This document shows, piece by piece, positions 1-6,919 of a stretch of DNA of 40,509 bases. Positions within the stretch are counted from its first letter, which is position 1. Every line of letters begins with the position of its first letter. The notes beneath the pieces are model-generated. The model made no database searches. It was not told the DNA's origin and saw nothing but the letters and a program-made list of their open reading frames with translations. Origin of the DNA: an uncultured Loktanella sp. (GTDB taxonomy: Bacteria; Pseudomonadota; Alphaproteobacteria; Rhodobacterales; Rhodobacteraceae); contig CAKZNT010000075.1 in the NCBI GenBank assembly GCA_937132065.1, positions 1 to 40,509 of the forward strand, in the 5' to 3' direction. The translations under genes and the position numbers were made by a program.

Positions 1-257
<257 letters not shown>

Positions 258-318
258 GGCTGCGCCTATAAGAGAGTGTTCCCTTCCACCTAATCGCGAA
301 ACCGCGCTGTGGAAAGGG

Positions 319-954
319 TTAGAGCGCTATTTGCCAGCCAAACGCCATTAAAAACATGCCCTGAGCAGCAAAATACGTCAGCCATACCAGCCGCGAGGTC
401 ACACGCCGGATCGGCGCACCTGCCGCCAGAATGAACATTTCAACGGACAATATCGCATCCGAGACTATGAAACTAAGCGCTGCAAATGTCCCAAGCATAG
501 GGCCATCCTCCATCCCCACCGCAAGCACACCCATCGCGGCAATAATCGCGACGTATCCCATGACAGGCCAGCGCAAGTCTGCCGCGCGCGGCCACAAGAC
601 AGCCGCCATCGCCCCTGCAAAACCAAGCACAAAGATCGTCAAAAGTGAAAGGTCGAACCGCCCGCCAAATTGCATGAGCAACACCACATAGGCGATATGC
701 CCGATCGCAAAGCTGACCAGCCCGAACAGAAACGCACGCTCGCCGTCACGCGACAGCCAAAAATCACCCAGCGCGCCAAACGCAAGCCCAAGGATCAACG
801 CAAACGGTCCACCCGCCAACACGGCGATCAGGCCTAGCAACGCAATACTAACGGTCTTCACAACCGACTTTGGCACACTGCTGGTGCGCGGACTGAACCA
901 GACCCCGTAAACCACGGCCAAGGCGCAAGAAATGATCGCGAAGATAGCATCCAT
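319..954 (-). CDS. YhhN/TMEM86-family membrane protein (lysoplasmalogenase-like)
   Basis: The product has 211 residues and is almost entirely hydrophobic, with about seven to eight predicted membrane segments. The segment around residues 60-75 (GALGDFWLSRDGERAF), with acidic residues D64 and D70, matches the conserved core of the YhhN/TMEM86 family. Animal members hydrolyse the vinyl-ether bond of lysoplasmalogens; the substrate of most bacterial members is unknown. It is divergent from the AlkB-type gene, with a 93-base intergenic region. No partner in the window points to a pathway. The family call is fairly secure, but the enzymatic activity is inferred from the family. Confidence 0.75.
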   Translation of the reverse strand: MDAIFAIISCALAVVYGVWFSPRTSSVPKSVVKTVSIALLGLIAVLAGGPFALILGLAFGALGDFWLSRDGERAFLFGLVSFAIGHIAYVVLLMQFGGRFDLSLLTIFVLGFAGAMAAVLWPRAADLRWPVMGYVAIIAAMGVLAVGMEDGPMLGTFAALSFIVSDAILSVEMFILAAGAPIRRVTSRLVWLTYFAAQGMFLMAFGWQIAL

Positions 955-977
955 GTAAACGCATTAGAATAATTAGA

Positions 978-1010
978 CCAAAGACGCGAACAGTATTGTG
1001 CAATCTTTGG
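978..1010. promoter_or_regulatory. Inverted repeat in the divergent YhhN/alkB intergenic region
   Basis: The arms CCAAAGA (978-984) and TCTTTGG (1004-1010) are perfect inverted repeats separated by 19 bases, lying between two divergent start codons. This layout would suit a dimeric repressor or activator, but no regulator gene is adjacent and no known consensus was recognised. Confidence 0.3.
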
Positions 1011-1047
1011 CCCTGACGTTGCGCGAAACCCGTGCTAGATCATCCAT

Positions 1048-2079
1048 ATGTTCAGCATTCTCACCCCGATGCGGCTCTTTGCGGTCGCGACCCTCACGCC
1101 CGTCGTCTTGATCGGTGCGGCTGCCATTTGGGGCGGGATATGGATCGTGGCGGCGCTCTTGTTCCTCTCAGCCTTGACCGCAACGCTGGACGAGGCCGTG
1201 CATCACATCACGCCCCCCACAGCAGAAAGCGAATTTCCCGCCGCGAGCTGGCTGTCGGTCACCCTCGGGGTCTGTCACTTCGGGTTGCTCTTGCTTGTTG
1301 TCAGCGCGCTTGCCAATCACCCGTTCAGCCTCCCCGCCAAAATCGGACTGTTCATTGCCGCCGGTTTCTTCTTTGGGCAGGTCAGCAATTCTAATGCCCA
1401 CGAGCTGATCCACCGCGGCGGGCGGGGCATGCACCGTCTTGGGAAATGGGTCTATATCTCCCTGCTTTTCGGGCATCACACCTCTGCGCATGTGCTTGTG
1501 CATCACCGCTACGTGGCGACCCGTGACGACCCATCAACCTCGCGACTGGGCGAAAGCTATTACCGTTTCGCGCCGCGCGCATGGCGGGGATCATTTCGCA
1601 AAGGGCTCACCGCCGAGACCGAGCGGCAATCGCGGATCGGAACCCCTGCATACCTGCACCCCTACGTCAACTACGTCGGCGGCGCCGTCCTGTTTATCGG
1701 CTTTGCCTCTATCATCGGCGGTGTGTCAGGCGCCCTGCTTTACATCGCACTCGCCAGCTTTGCGACCTCCCAATTGCTGCTCTCGGATTACATCCAGCAT
1801 TACGGGTTGATGCGGGCCGTTGTGAATGGCAGGCCCGAGCCCGTAAACGCACGTCATAGCTGGAACAGCCCGCACTGGTTTTCATCTGCTGTCATGCTGA
1901 ACGCGCCGCGCCATTCGGACCACCACGCGCACCCTGCGCGGACCTTCAATACGCTGATCATCCCCGAAGACAGCCCGATGCTGCCCCGCTCGCTCCCGAT
2001 GATGGCAACCCTTGCGCTTTTCCCGAAACGGTGGCGGCGGATCATGGACCCGCTTGCTGCGCAATGGTCCGCCCGTTAA
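1048..2079 (+). CDS. alkB: AlkB-type alkane 1-monooxygenase / membrane di-iron hydroxylase
   Basis: This 343-residue integral membrane protein carries the histidine clusters of the AlkB family. They are HELIH at 118-122, HVLVHH at 148-153 followed by RYVATRDDP and RLGESYYRF, QHYG at 250-253, and RHSDHH at 288-293. These histidines bind the di-iron centre that hydroxylates terminal methyl groups of medium-chain alkanes using oxygen and electrons from rubredoxin. Hydrophobic segments at about 10-45, 70-90, 100-112 and 205-245 fit the six-helix topology. It is somewhat shorter than the best-studied AlkB proteins (about 400 residues). No rubredoxin or rubredoxin reductase lies nearby. The ATG at 1048 lacks a strong Shine-Dalgarno sequence. 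Alkanes are the likely substrate, but a related hydrophobic substrate cannot be excluded. Confidence 0.88.
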   Translation: MFSILTPMRLFAVATLTPVVLIGAAAIWGGIWIVAALLFLSALTATLDEAVHHITPPTAESEFPAASWLSVTLGVCHFGLLLLVVSALANHPFSLPAKIGLFIAAGFFFGQVSNSNAHELIHRGGRGMHRLGKWVYISLLFGHHTSAHVLVHHRYVATRDDPSTSRLGESYYRFAPRAWRGSFRKGLTAETERQSRIGTPAYLHPYVNYVGGAVLFIGFASIIGGVSGALLYIALASFATSQLLLSDYIQHYGLMRAVVNGRPEPVNARHSWNSPHWFSSAVMLNAPRHSDHHAHPARTFNTLIIPEDSPMLPRSLPMMATLALFPKRWRRIMDPLAAQWSAR

Positions 2080-2126
2080 CCTAATCGTGTCTGGCCAACG
2101 GCGCGCAACTTGGGCAAAATCCAGCC

Positions 2127-2516
2127 ATGCGCTCATTGTTCCTCATGCTCCTCGCCACGCCCGCCCTCGCCGATGGGCCGATGGATGCAGCCGCCTTTGA
2201 CGCTTACACACAGGGCAAAACCCTGACCTTCGGGGTCGCAGGAAATCCAGCTTACGGTGTCGAACAATATCAGCCAAATCAACGGGTTGTCTGGTCTTTC
2301 CAAGATGGAGATTGCAGCAATGGAGTGTGGTATGAAAGCAAAGGAAGCATCTGCTTCCGGTATGATTTCGACCCTGAACCAAAATGCTGGAAGTTCTACG
2401 ATGAACCAAGCGGGCTGCGCGCAGTCTTCATGAACCGCCCCGACACCTCTGTGCTTTACGAGGCGCAAGATAGCAGCGAACCGCTCATTTGCCCTGGGCC
2501 TGACCTTGGCGTCTAA
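2127..2516 (+). CDS. Small secreted protein of unknown function
   Basis: I do not recognise a family for this 129-residue protein. Residues 1-15 form a short hydrophobic signal peptide ending in an Ala-Leu-Ala cleavage site (TPALA), so the mature product should be periplasmic or exported. The mature part has four cysteines (in GDC, SIC, KCW and LIC), enough for two disulfides, and is rich in aromatic residues. It lies 47 bases after alkB on the same strand and could be co-transcribed. Its 3' end overlaps that of xseA by four bases in convergent orientation. The ORF is credible because the signal peptide and gene spacing are good, but the function is unknown. Confidence 0.7.
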   Translation: MRSLFLMLLATPALADGPMDAAAFDAYTQGKTLTFGVAGNPAYGVEQYQPNQRVVWSFQDGDCSNGVWYESKGSICFRYDFDPEPKCWKFYDEPSGLRAVFMNRPDTSVLYEAQDSSEPLICPGPDLGV

Positions 2517-3994
2517 GACACCTTGACGCGGCCATCAGCGAATTCGATCTCGAGCGAGGCCGCCGCCTTGGCGCTCGCCTGATCGGTCACCACCGCGCCG
2601 TCACCGCGCACCACCGCATATCCCCGCTTAAGGGTTTCAACATAGCCCAAAGTTTCGCGTAAACGGTCTAACGCAGCAAGGCGCGTGATCCGTGCCTCTT
2701 GTTGGCTGCGTGCGCGATCATGCAAGCGATGCACCACGGCGTCCAACCGTTCCGATTTACGCGCAATATCGCGCGCGATCACATCGGTGCGCAACCCGCG
2801 CAGGGTTCCATCCAAGTCACGCTGCGCCCGCGCTACGCGGGTTTGCAGCGCAGGGTCAAGGCGCGCCGAAAGACCCGACAGGCGCTGGCGATCTGATGCC
2901 AACCGATTGCGCAACGCAGACGGACGCAGCGCGCCAGCCTCTTGCGAAAGCTTCAACCGCTTCTGGGCAATGCCCGCTTGCAAGGCATTGGGCAGCTTCT
3001 CGGCCCAATAGTCAAATCGCTGGCGTGGACCATCTAACAGGCTGTCTTTGTTTGGTAATCCACGTGACAAGTCGCGCAGGCGCTGGCCGCGCTGGCTTAA
3101 TCCGCTGTTAAGCGACTGACTTAACCGCGCGCCCTGCTGGTCGACCCATGCCATCAATTCCAGCCGCACAGGAACAGCCATTTCAGCCGCCGCCGTCGGG
3201 GTCGGCGCGCGCATATCCGACACATAGTCGATCAATGTCGTATCCGTCTCATGGCCAACAGCCGAGATTAGCGGAATTTGCGAGGCAGCTGCCGCACGCG
3301 CCACAATCTCTTCGTTGAACCCCCAAAGATCTTCAAGCGACCCTCCGCCACGCGCAACGATGATCAAGTCAGGACGCGGCAACGCGCCCCCGGGCGTCAT
3401 GGCATTAAAACCACGAATAGCATTCGCCACCTCAGGGGCGCAGGCCTTGCCTTGCACCGCCACTGGCCACACCAGCACTTTGCGCGGAAAACGGTCGCGC
3501 AACCGGTGTAAAATATCGCGAATAACTGCGCCCGTAGGCGAGGTCACCACACCAATGATCTGGGGTAAATATGGTAACGGCTGCTTGCGTGACGGGTCAA
3601 ACAGCCCCTCCGCCTCCAAGGCTTTCTTGCGCTTCTCAAGCATCGCCATCAGCGCGCCCGCACCCGCCACCTCGATCGAATCCACGTTGATATTATACTT
3701 GGACTGTGCGCCAAACGTCGAAAGCTTGCCTGTGATGATAACCTCAAGACCTTCCTCGGGGATCACCCCAAGACCCGCGACCTGCCCCTTCCAAGTGGTG
3801 CAGGCGATGACATTGCGATCGTCCTTGATGTCATAATAAATATGCCCAGAACGGGCGGTAACCACGCGGCCCACCTCGCCACGCACCCGCACACGGCCAA
3901 ACGTGCCTTCAAGGGTCTTCTTGACCGATCCCGTTAACTCCGAAACGGTGAATTCCGGGGCGTTGGTTGCCGCTGGTTCGTCAAAAAGGTCCAT
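2513..3994 (-). CDS. xseA: Exodeoxyribonuclease VII large subunit
   Basis: XseA is the catalytic subunit of exonuclease VII, which degrades single-stranded DNA from both ends into short oligonucleotides together with XseB. The 493-residue product has an N-terminal OB-fold (about 15-110), then the nuclease core with VTSPTGAVIRD at 150-160, RGGGSLEDLW at about 215-224 and GHETD at 247-251. A long arginine-rich coiled region (about 270-450) and a C-terminal segment with RGYAVVRGDG complete it. Length is slightly above the usual 400-460. No xseB is adjacent. The gene is divergent from purD. The ATG at 3992-3994 precedes the conserved start of the OB-fold. Confidence 0.95.
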   Translation of the reverse strand: MDLFDEPAATNAPEFTVSELTGSVKKTLEGTFGRVRVRGEVGRVVTARSGHIYYDIKDDRNVIACTTWKGQVAGLGVIPEEGLEVIITGKLSTFGAQSKYNINVDSIEVAGAGALMAMLEKRKKALEAEGLFDPSRKQPLPYLPQIIGVVTSPTGAVIRDILHRLRDRFPRKVLVWPVAVQGKACAPEVANAIRGFNAMTPGGALPRPDLIIVARGGGSLEDLWGFNEEIVARAAAASQIPLISAVGHETDTTLIDYVSDMRAPTPTAAAEMAVPVRLELMAWVDQQGARLSQSLNSGLSQRGQRLRDLSRGLPNKDSLLDGPRQRFDYWAEKLPNALQAGIAQKRLKLSQEAGALRPSALRNRLASDRQRLSGLSARLDPALQTRVARAQRDLDGTLRGLRTDVIARDIARKSERLDAVVHRLHDRARSQQEARITRLAALDRLRETLGYVETLKRGYAVVRGDGAVVTDQASAKAAASLEIEFADGRVKVS

Positions 3995-4003
3995 TGTCCG
4001 CCC

Positions 4004-4032
4004 TTGTGGTCACGTCAACACAACCTTAGAAC
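4004..4032 (+). promoter_or_regulatory. Possible promoter for purD
   Basis: TTGTGG (4004-4009) and TAGAAC (4027-4032) are separated by 17 bases and lie 32 bases before the purD start. The hexamers match a housekeeping consensus only moderately, so this is a tentative reading. Confidence 0.3.
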
Positions 4033-4064
4033 GCGGGGGACAAAAGGCCAAGCAGGAGAGCGAC

Positions 4065-5327
4065 ATGAACATCCTCATTTTAGGCAGCGGTGGGCGCGAA
4101 CATAGCCTCGCTTGGGCGATCCAGCAGAATCCGAAATGCGACCGCCTGATTGTCGCCCCTGGCAACGCGGGGATCGCGCAAATGTGCGAAACCGCTGATA
4201 TCAATATCCTCGACGGGGATGCCGTTGCGAGCTTCGCGGCAGAAAACACCATTGATTTCGTGATCATCGGGCCAGAAGCACCACTCGCCGCTGGTGTCGC
4301 CGACAGGCTACGCGATGCGGGACTATTGGTTTTCGGACCTTCCAAGGCCGCAGCCACGCTAGAATCCTCGAAATCTTTCACAAAAGCGATCTGCGATGCA
4401 TCTGGTGCGCCGACATCTGCCTACGGACACTTCAACGATGCTGACGCCGCGCGGGCCTATATTCGCCAGCAAGGCGCACCGATTGTGGTCAAGGCAGACG
4501 GGCTCGCAGCAGGGAAAGGCGTGATCGTCGCCATGACAGAGGCCGAGGCTTTGGCAGCAATTGATGACATGTTCGACGGCTCCTTTGGCGATGCTGGCTC
4601 CGAAGTCGTTATCGAAGAGTTCCTGACAGGCGAAGAGGCCTCCTTCTTTGTGCTTTGCGACGGCAAGTCCGTGCTGCCCATCGGCACAGCCCAAGACCAC
4701 AAGCGCGTCGGCAATGGTGATACGGGGCCAAACACGGGCGGCATGGGCGCCTACTCGCCCGCCCCCGTGATGACTGACGCCGTGACGCAAAAGGCGCTCA
4801 CCGAAATCGTGCAACCCTGCATGGATGAAATGGCCAAACGCGGCACACCGTTCGAGGGTGTGCTCTTTGTCGGCCTGATGATCAAAGACGGCCAGCCAAA
4901 ACTCATCGAATATAACGTGCGCTTTGGCGACCCTGAATGCCAAACGCTCATGATGCGGCTTGGCGGGCAAGTTCTGGACCTGCTAAAAGCCTGCGCCGAA
5001 CACCGCTTGGAAGATATGCAGGTCAACTGGGCGCACGATCACGCGATTACTATCGTCATGGCGGCCAACGGCTATCCAGGCTCTTATGAAAAAGGGACGG
5101 TTATCTCGGGGCTGGACGCCCTGCCAGAAGATAGCAAAAACATGACGTTCCACGCAGGAACCGCAGCAAAAGACGGGAAAATCCTCGCAACTGGCGGCCG
5201 TGTCCTTGCCGTCACCGCCCGCGGCGAGACCCTAAGCGAAGCGCGCGACCGCGCATACGCGATGACCAAAACGATCGACTGGCCAGACGGGTTTTATCGC
5301 ACCGACATCGGCTGGCGCGCGCTCTAG
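4065..5327 (+). CDS. purD: Phosphoribosylamine-glycine ligase (GAR synthetase)
   Basis: PurD joins glycine to phosphoribosylamine using ATP, the second step of purine biosynthesis. The 420-residue product begins MNILILGSGGREHSLAW, the family N-terminus. It has the ATP-grasp features ESSKSFTK, KADGLAAGKGV and NTGGMGAYSPAP, and the later metal-site region VRFGDPECQ. Length is normal for the family. The ATG at 4065 is chosen over an in-frame extension of 54 codons because an AGGAG Shine-Dalgarno sequence lies at 4053-4057 and the conserved start begins there. It is a single-gene unit bounded downstream by an intrinsic terminator. Confidence 0.96.
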   Translation: MNILILGSGGREHSLAWAIQQNPKCDRLIVAPGNAGIAQMCETADINILDGDAVASFAAENTIDFVIIGPEAPLAAGVADRLRDAGLLVFGPSKAAATLESSKSFTKAICDASGAPTSAYGHFNDADAARAYIRQQGAPIVVKADGLAAGKGVIVAMTEAEALAAIDDMFDGSFGDAGSEVVIEEFLTGEEASFFVLCDGKSVLPIGTAQDHKRVGNGDTGPNTGGMGAYSPAPVMTDAVTQKALTEIVQPCMDEMAKRGTPFEGVLFVGLMIKDGQPKLIEYNVRFGDPECQTLMMRLGGQVLDLLKACAEHRLEDMQVNWAHDHAITIVMAANGYPGSYEKGTVISGLDALPEDSKNMTFHAGTAAKDGKILATGGRVLAVTARGETLSEARDRAYAMTKTIDWPDGFYRTDIGWRAL

Positions 5328-5383
5328 ACTTTCTATGTCCAATCAAACTCCCGCCGGAGGCATTTGATTTTTCAATGAAAAAC

Positions 5384-5416
5384 AAAAAAGCCGCGCTCTC
5401 TCAAGCGCGGCCTTTT
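5384..5416. terminator. Bidirectional intrinsic terminator between purD and carD
   Basis: An 8-base-pair GC stem (5390-5397 with 5404-5411) and a 6-base loop are flanked by A6 on one side and T4 on the other. It can therefore end transcription of purD on the plus strand and of carD on the minus strand. Confidence 0.85.
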
Positions 5417-5436
5417 CATGTCTGGGGGTGGGCGCC

Positions 5437-5943
5437 TTAGGCTGCGCGGCCAACCAGTACCGATTCAATCTCGTCAGCCGCCGATTGCTCGCCATTGCCA
5501 GCCACCGCCGCAAACTCGCGGGTCAACCGCTCAAGTGCCGCTTCATACAACTGGCGCTCGGAATAGCTCTGCTCGCGCTGGTCATCCTGACGGTGCAAGT
5601 CGCGCACAACTTCTGCAATTGCAATCAGGTCGCCAGAGTTGATCTTCTGCTCGTATTCCTGCGCACGGCGGGACCACATCGCCTTTTTGACCTTCGCCTT
5701 ACCTCGCAATGTCTTGAGGGCGTGGTTCACAACATCAGGGGTCGCGAGGGCGCGCATACCAACATCCGTGGCCTTATGTGTCGGGACGCGCAGTGTCATC
5801 TTGTCCTTCTCAAAGGCGATCACAAACATCTCAAGCTCAAAGCCGGCAACCTCTTGGGTTTCGATGGATACGATCTTGCCAACGCCATGCGCGGGGTAAA
5901 CCACAAATTCGTTCGGGCTAAAGTCGTTCTTCTTCTTACTCAT
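5437..5943 (-). CDS. carD: CarD/CdnL-family RNA polymerase-binding regulator
   Basis: The product has 168 residues. The N-terminal part (about 8-70, starting FSPNEFVVYPAHGVGKI) is the Tudor-like RNA polymerase interaction domain shared with TRCF. The rest is the helical DNA-binding region with LRGKAKVKKAMWSRRAQEYE. CarD/CdnL proteins bind the RNA polymerase beta subunit and stabilise open promoter complexes, often at rRNA promoters. The ATG at 5941-5943 has AAAGGA upstream and is preferred to an in-frame extension of 18 codons. The gene is monocistronic, between two intrinsic terminators. Confidence 0.92.
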   Translation of the reverse strand: MSKKKNDFSPNEFVVYPAHGVGKIVSIETQEVAGFELEMFVIAFEKDKMTLRVPTHKATDVGMRALATPDVVNHALKTLRGKAKVKKAMWSRRAQEYEQKINSGDLIAIAEVVRDLHRQDDQREQSYSERQLYEAALERLTREFAAVAGNGEQSAADEIESVLVGRAA

Positions 5944-6082
5944 GTTACGTCCTTTCGGTAACGGACCAGCCACAACAAAAATCACCGACAGGAACACAAA
6001 GGGCTCCGTCGGCGTTTCAGGTCGTGATCAACTGGTCAAATATTCAGCAGCATTGGCAATAGTATAACACAAAATCAGACAC

Positions 6083-6112
6083 AAAAAAAGCGCCGCTTTT
6101 CAGGGCGCTTTT
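6083..6112 (-). terminator. Intrinsic terminator after fdxA
   Basis: A 9-base-pair stem (6086-6094 with 6104-6112) and a 9-base loop are followed, in the minus-strand direction, by a run of seven T. It separates fdxA from carD. Confidence 0.85.
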
Positions 6113-6148
6113 CCATAAAAACAAGGGGCAATCCTCTTGATAAGCGAA

Positions 6149-6484
6149 TCAGCCGCCCTCGCCGGGTTTTTCGGAGAACAATTCGATCTTGCCCTCTTTG
6201 CCGTCCATTTCCTCCGCATTGGGAAGCTGGTCTTTCTTGGTGATGATCACAGGCCACATCTCGGAATACTTACGGTTGAACTCAACCCATTTTTCCATGT
6301 CAGGCTCGGTATCAGGGCGGATCGCATCCGCAGGACACTCGGGTTCGCACACACCGCAGTCGATGCATTCATCTGGGTGAATAACCAACATGTTTTCGCC
6401 CTCGTAGAAACAATCTACGGGGCAAACTTCTACACAATCAGTGTATTTGCAGGCGATACAGGCGTCGTTGACGATATATGTCAT
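6149..6484 (-). CDS. fdxA: 7Fe/8Fe-type ferredoxin FdxA
   Basis: The 111-residue protein starts [17 protein letters not shown] and has cysteines at 9, 12, 17, 21 and 25, then 40, 43, 46 and 50. This is the pattern of ferredoxins with one [3Fe-4S] and one [4Fe-4S] cluster, where the first motif has a changed spacing. The C-terminal extension of about 45 residues ([15 protein letters not shown]) is typical of alphaproteobacterial FdxA. It acts as a cytoplasmic electron carrier; its partners here are unknown. It lies 48 bases after the S4-domain gene on the same strand, so it may be the last gene of the helicase operon. Confidence 0.93.
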   Translation of the reverse strand: MTYIVNDACIACKYTDCVEVCPVDCFYEGENMLVIHPDECIDCGVCEPECPADAIRPDTEPDMEKWVEFNRKYSEMWPVIITKKDQLPNAEEMDGKEGKIELFSEKPGEGG

Positions 6485-6532
6485 GTTCTCATCCGGAATT
6501 TTGTCAGGTGCTAGCTAGGACAGTCTGCGCCT

Positions 6533-6919
6533 TCATTCAAGCGTGAAAGGCCCATCAGGGGCAGGATGAGACAGCATGTCCCGCCTATCCTTCTTTGTGG
6601 GGCGTCCTTTTCCCTCATATCGGGGGTTTTTGGGAACATGGACCTTCGGGGGTGACATATCCTCATAAAGGGCTTGTGCTTCGGGCGCGGGACCACGGCG
6701 GGTTCCGCATGCAAGGACTTTCACAATTCGAATATTGTCGGCCTGCGTGAATGTCAGCACATCACCTGCCCCAACTGCGCGTGCGGGCTTCACTGCGGGC
6801 TGGCCATCCATGCGGACCTTACCGCCCGTGACCACCCCCGCAGCGATGGAGCGCGATTTGAAAAACCGCGCCTGCCATAGCCATTTATCAAGGCGAATAG
6901 TTTCGCGCGCGCCACTCAA
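6533..6919 (-). CDS. S4-domain RNA-binding protein, Hsp15-like
   Basis: This is a 128-residue basic protein. Residues 8-70 form an S4 domain (IRLDKWLWQARFFKSRS, then GKVRMDGQPAVKPARAVGAGD). The C-terminal tail contains GKGRPTKKDRR. It resembles Hsp15 (HslR), which in E. coli binds stalled 50S subunits carrying nascent chains after heat shock. The start codon overlaps the stop of the SUV3-like helicase by four bases (ATGA), indicating translational coupling. This pairing suggests a shared role in RNA or ribosome handling, which is inference. Confidence 0.85.
   Translation of the reverse strand: MSGARETIRLDKWLWQARFFKSRSIAAGVVTGGKVRMDGQPAVKPARAVGAGDVLTFTQADNIRIVKVLACGTRRGPAPEAQALYEDMSPPKVHVPKNPRYEGKGRPTKKDRRDMLSHPAPDGPFTLE

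Noticed and set aside
3903-4064. N-terminal extension of purD by 54 codons
   Set aside because: It overlaps xseA on the other strand, has no Shine-Dalgarno sequence, and the conserved PurD start lies at 4065 after AGGAG.
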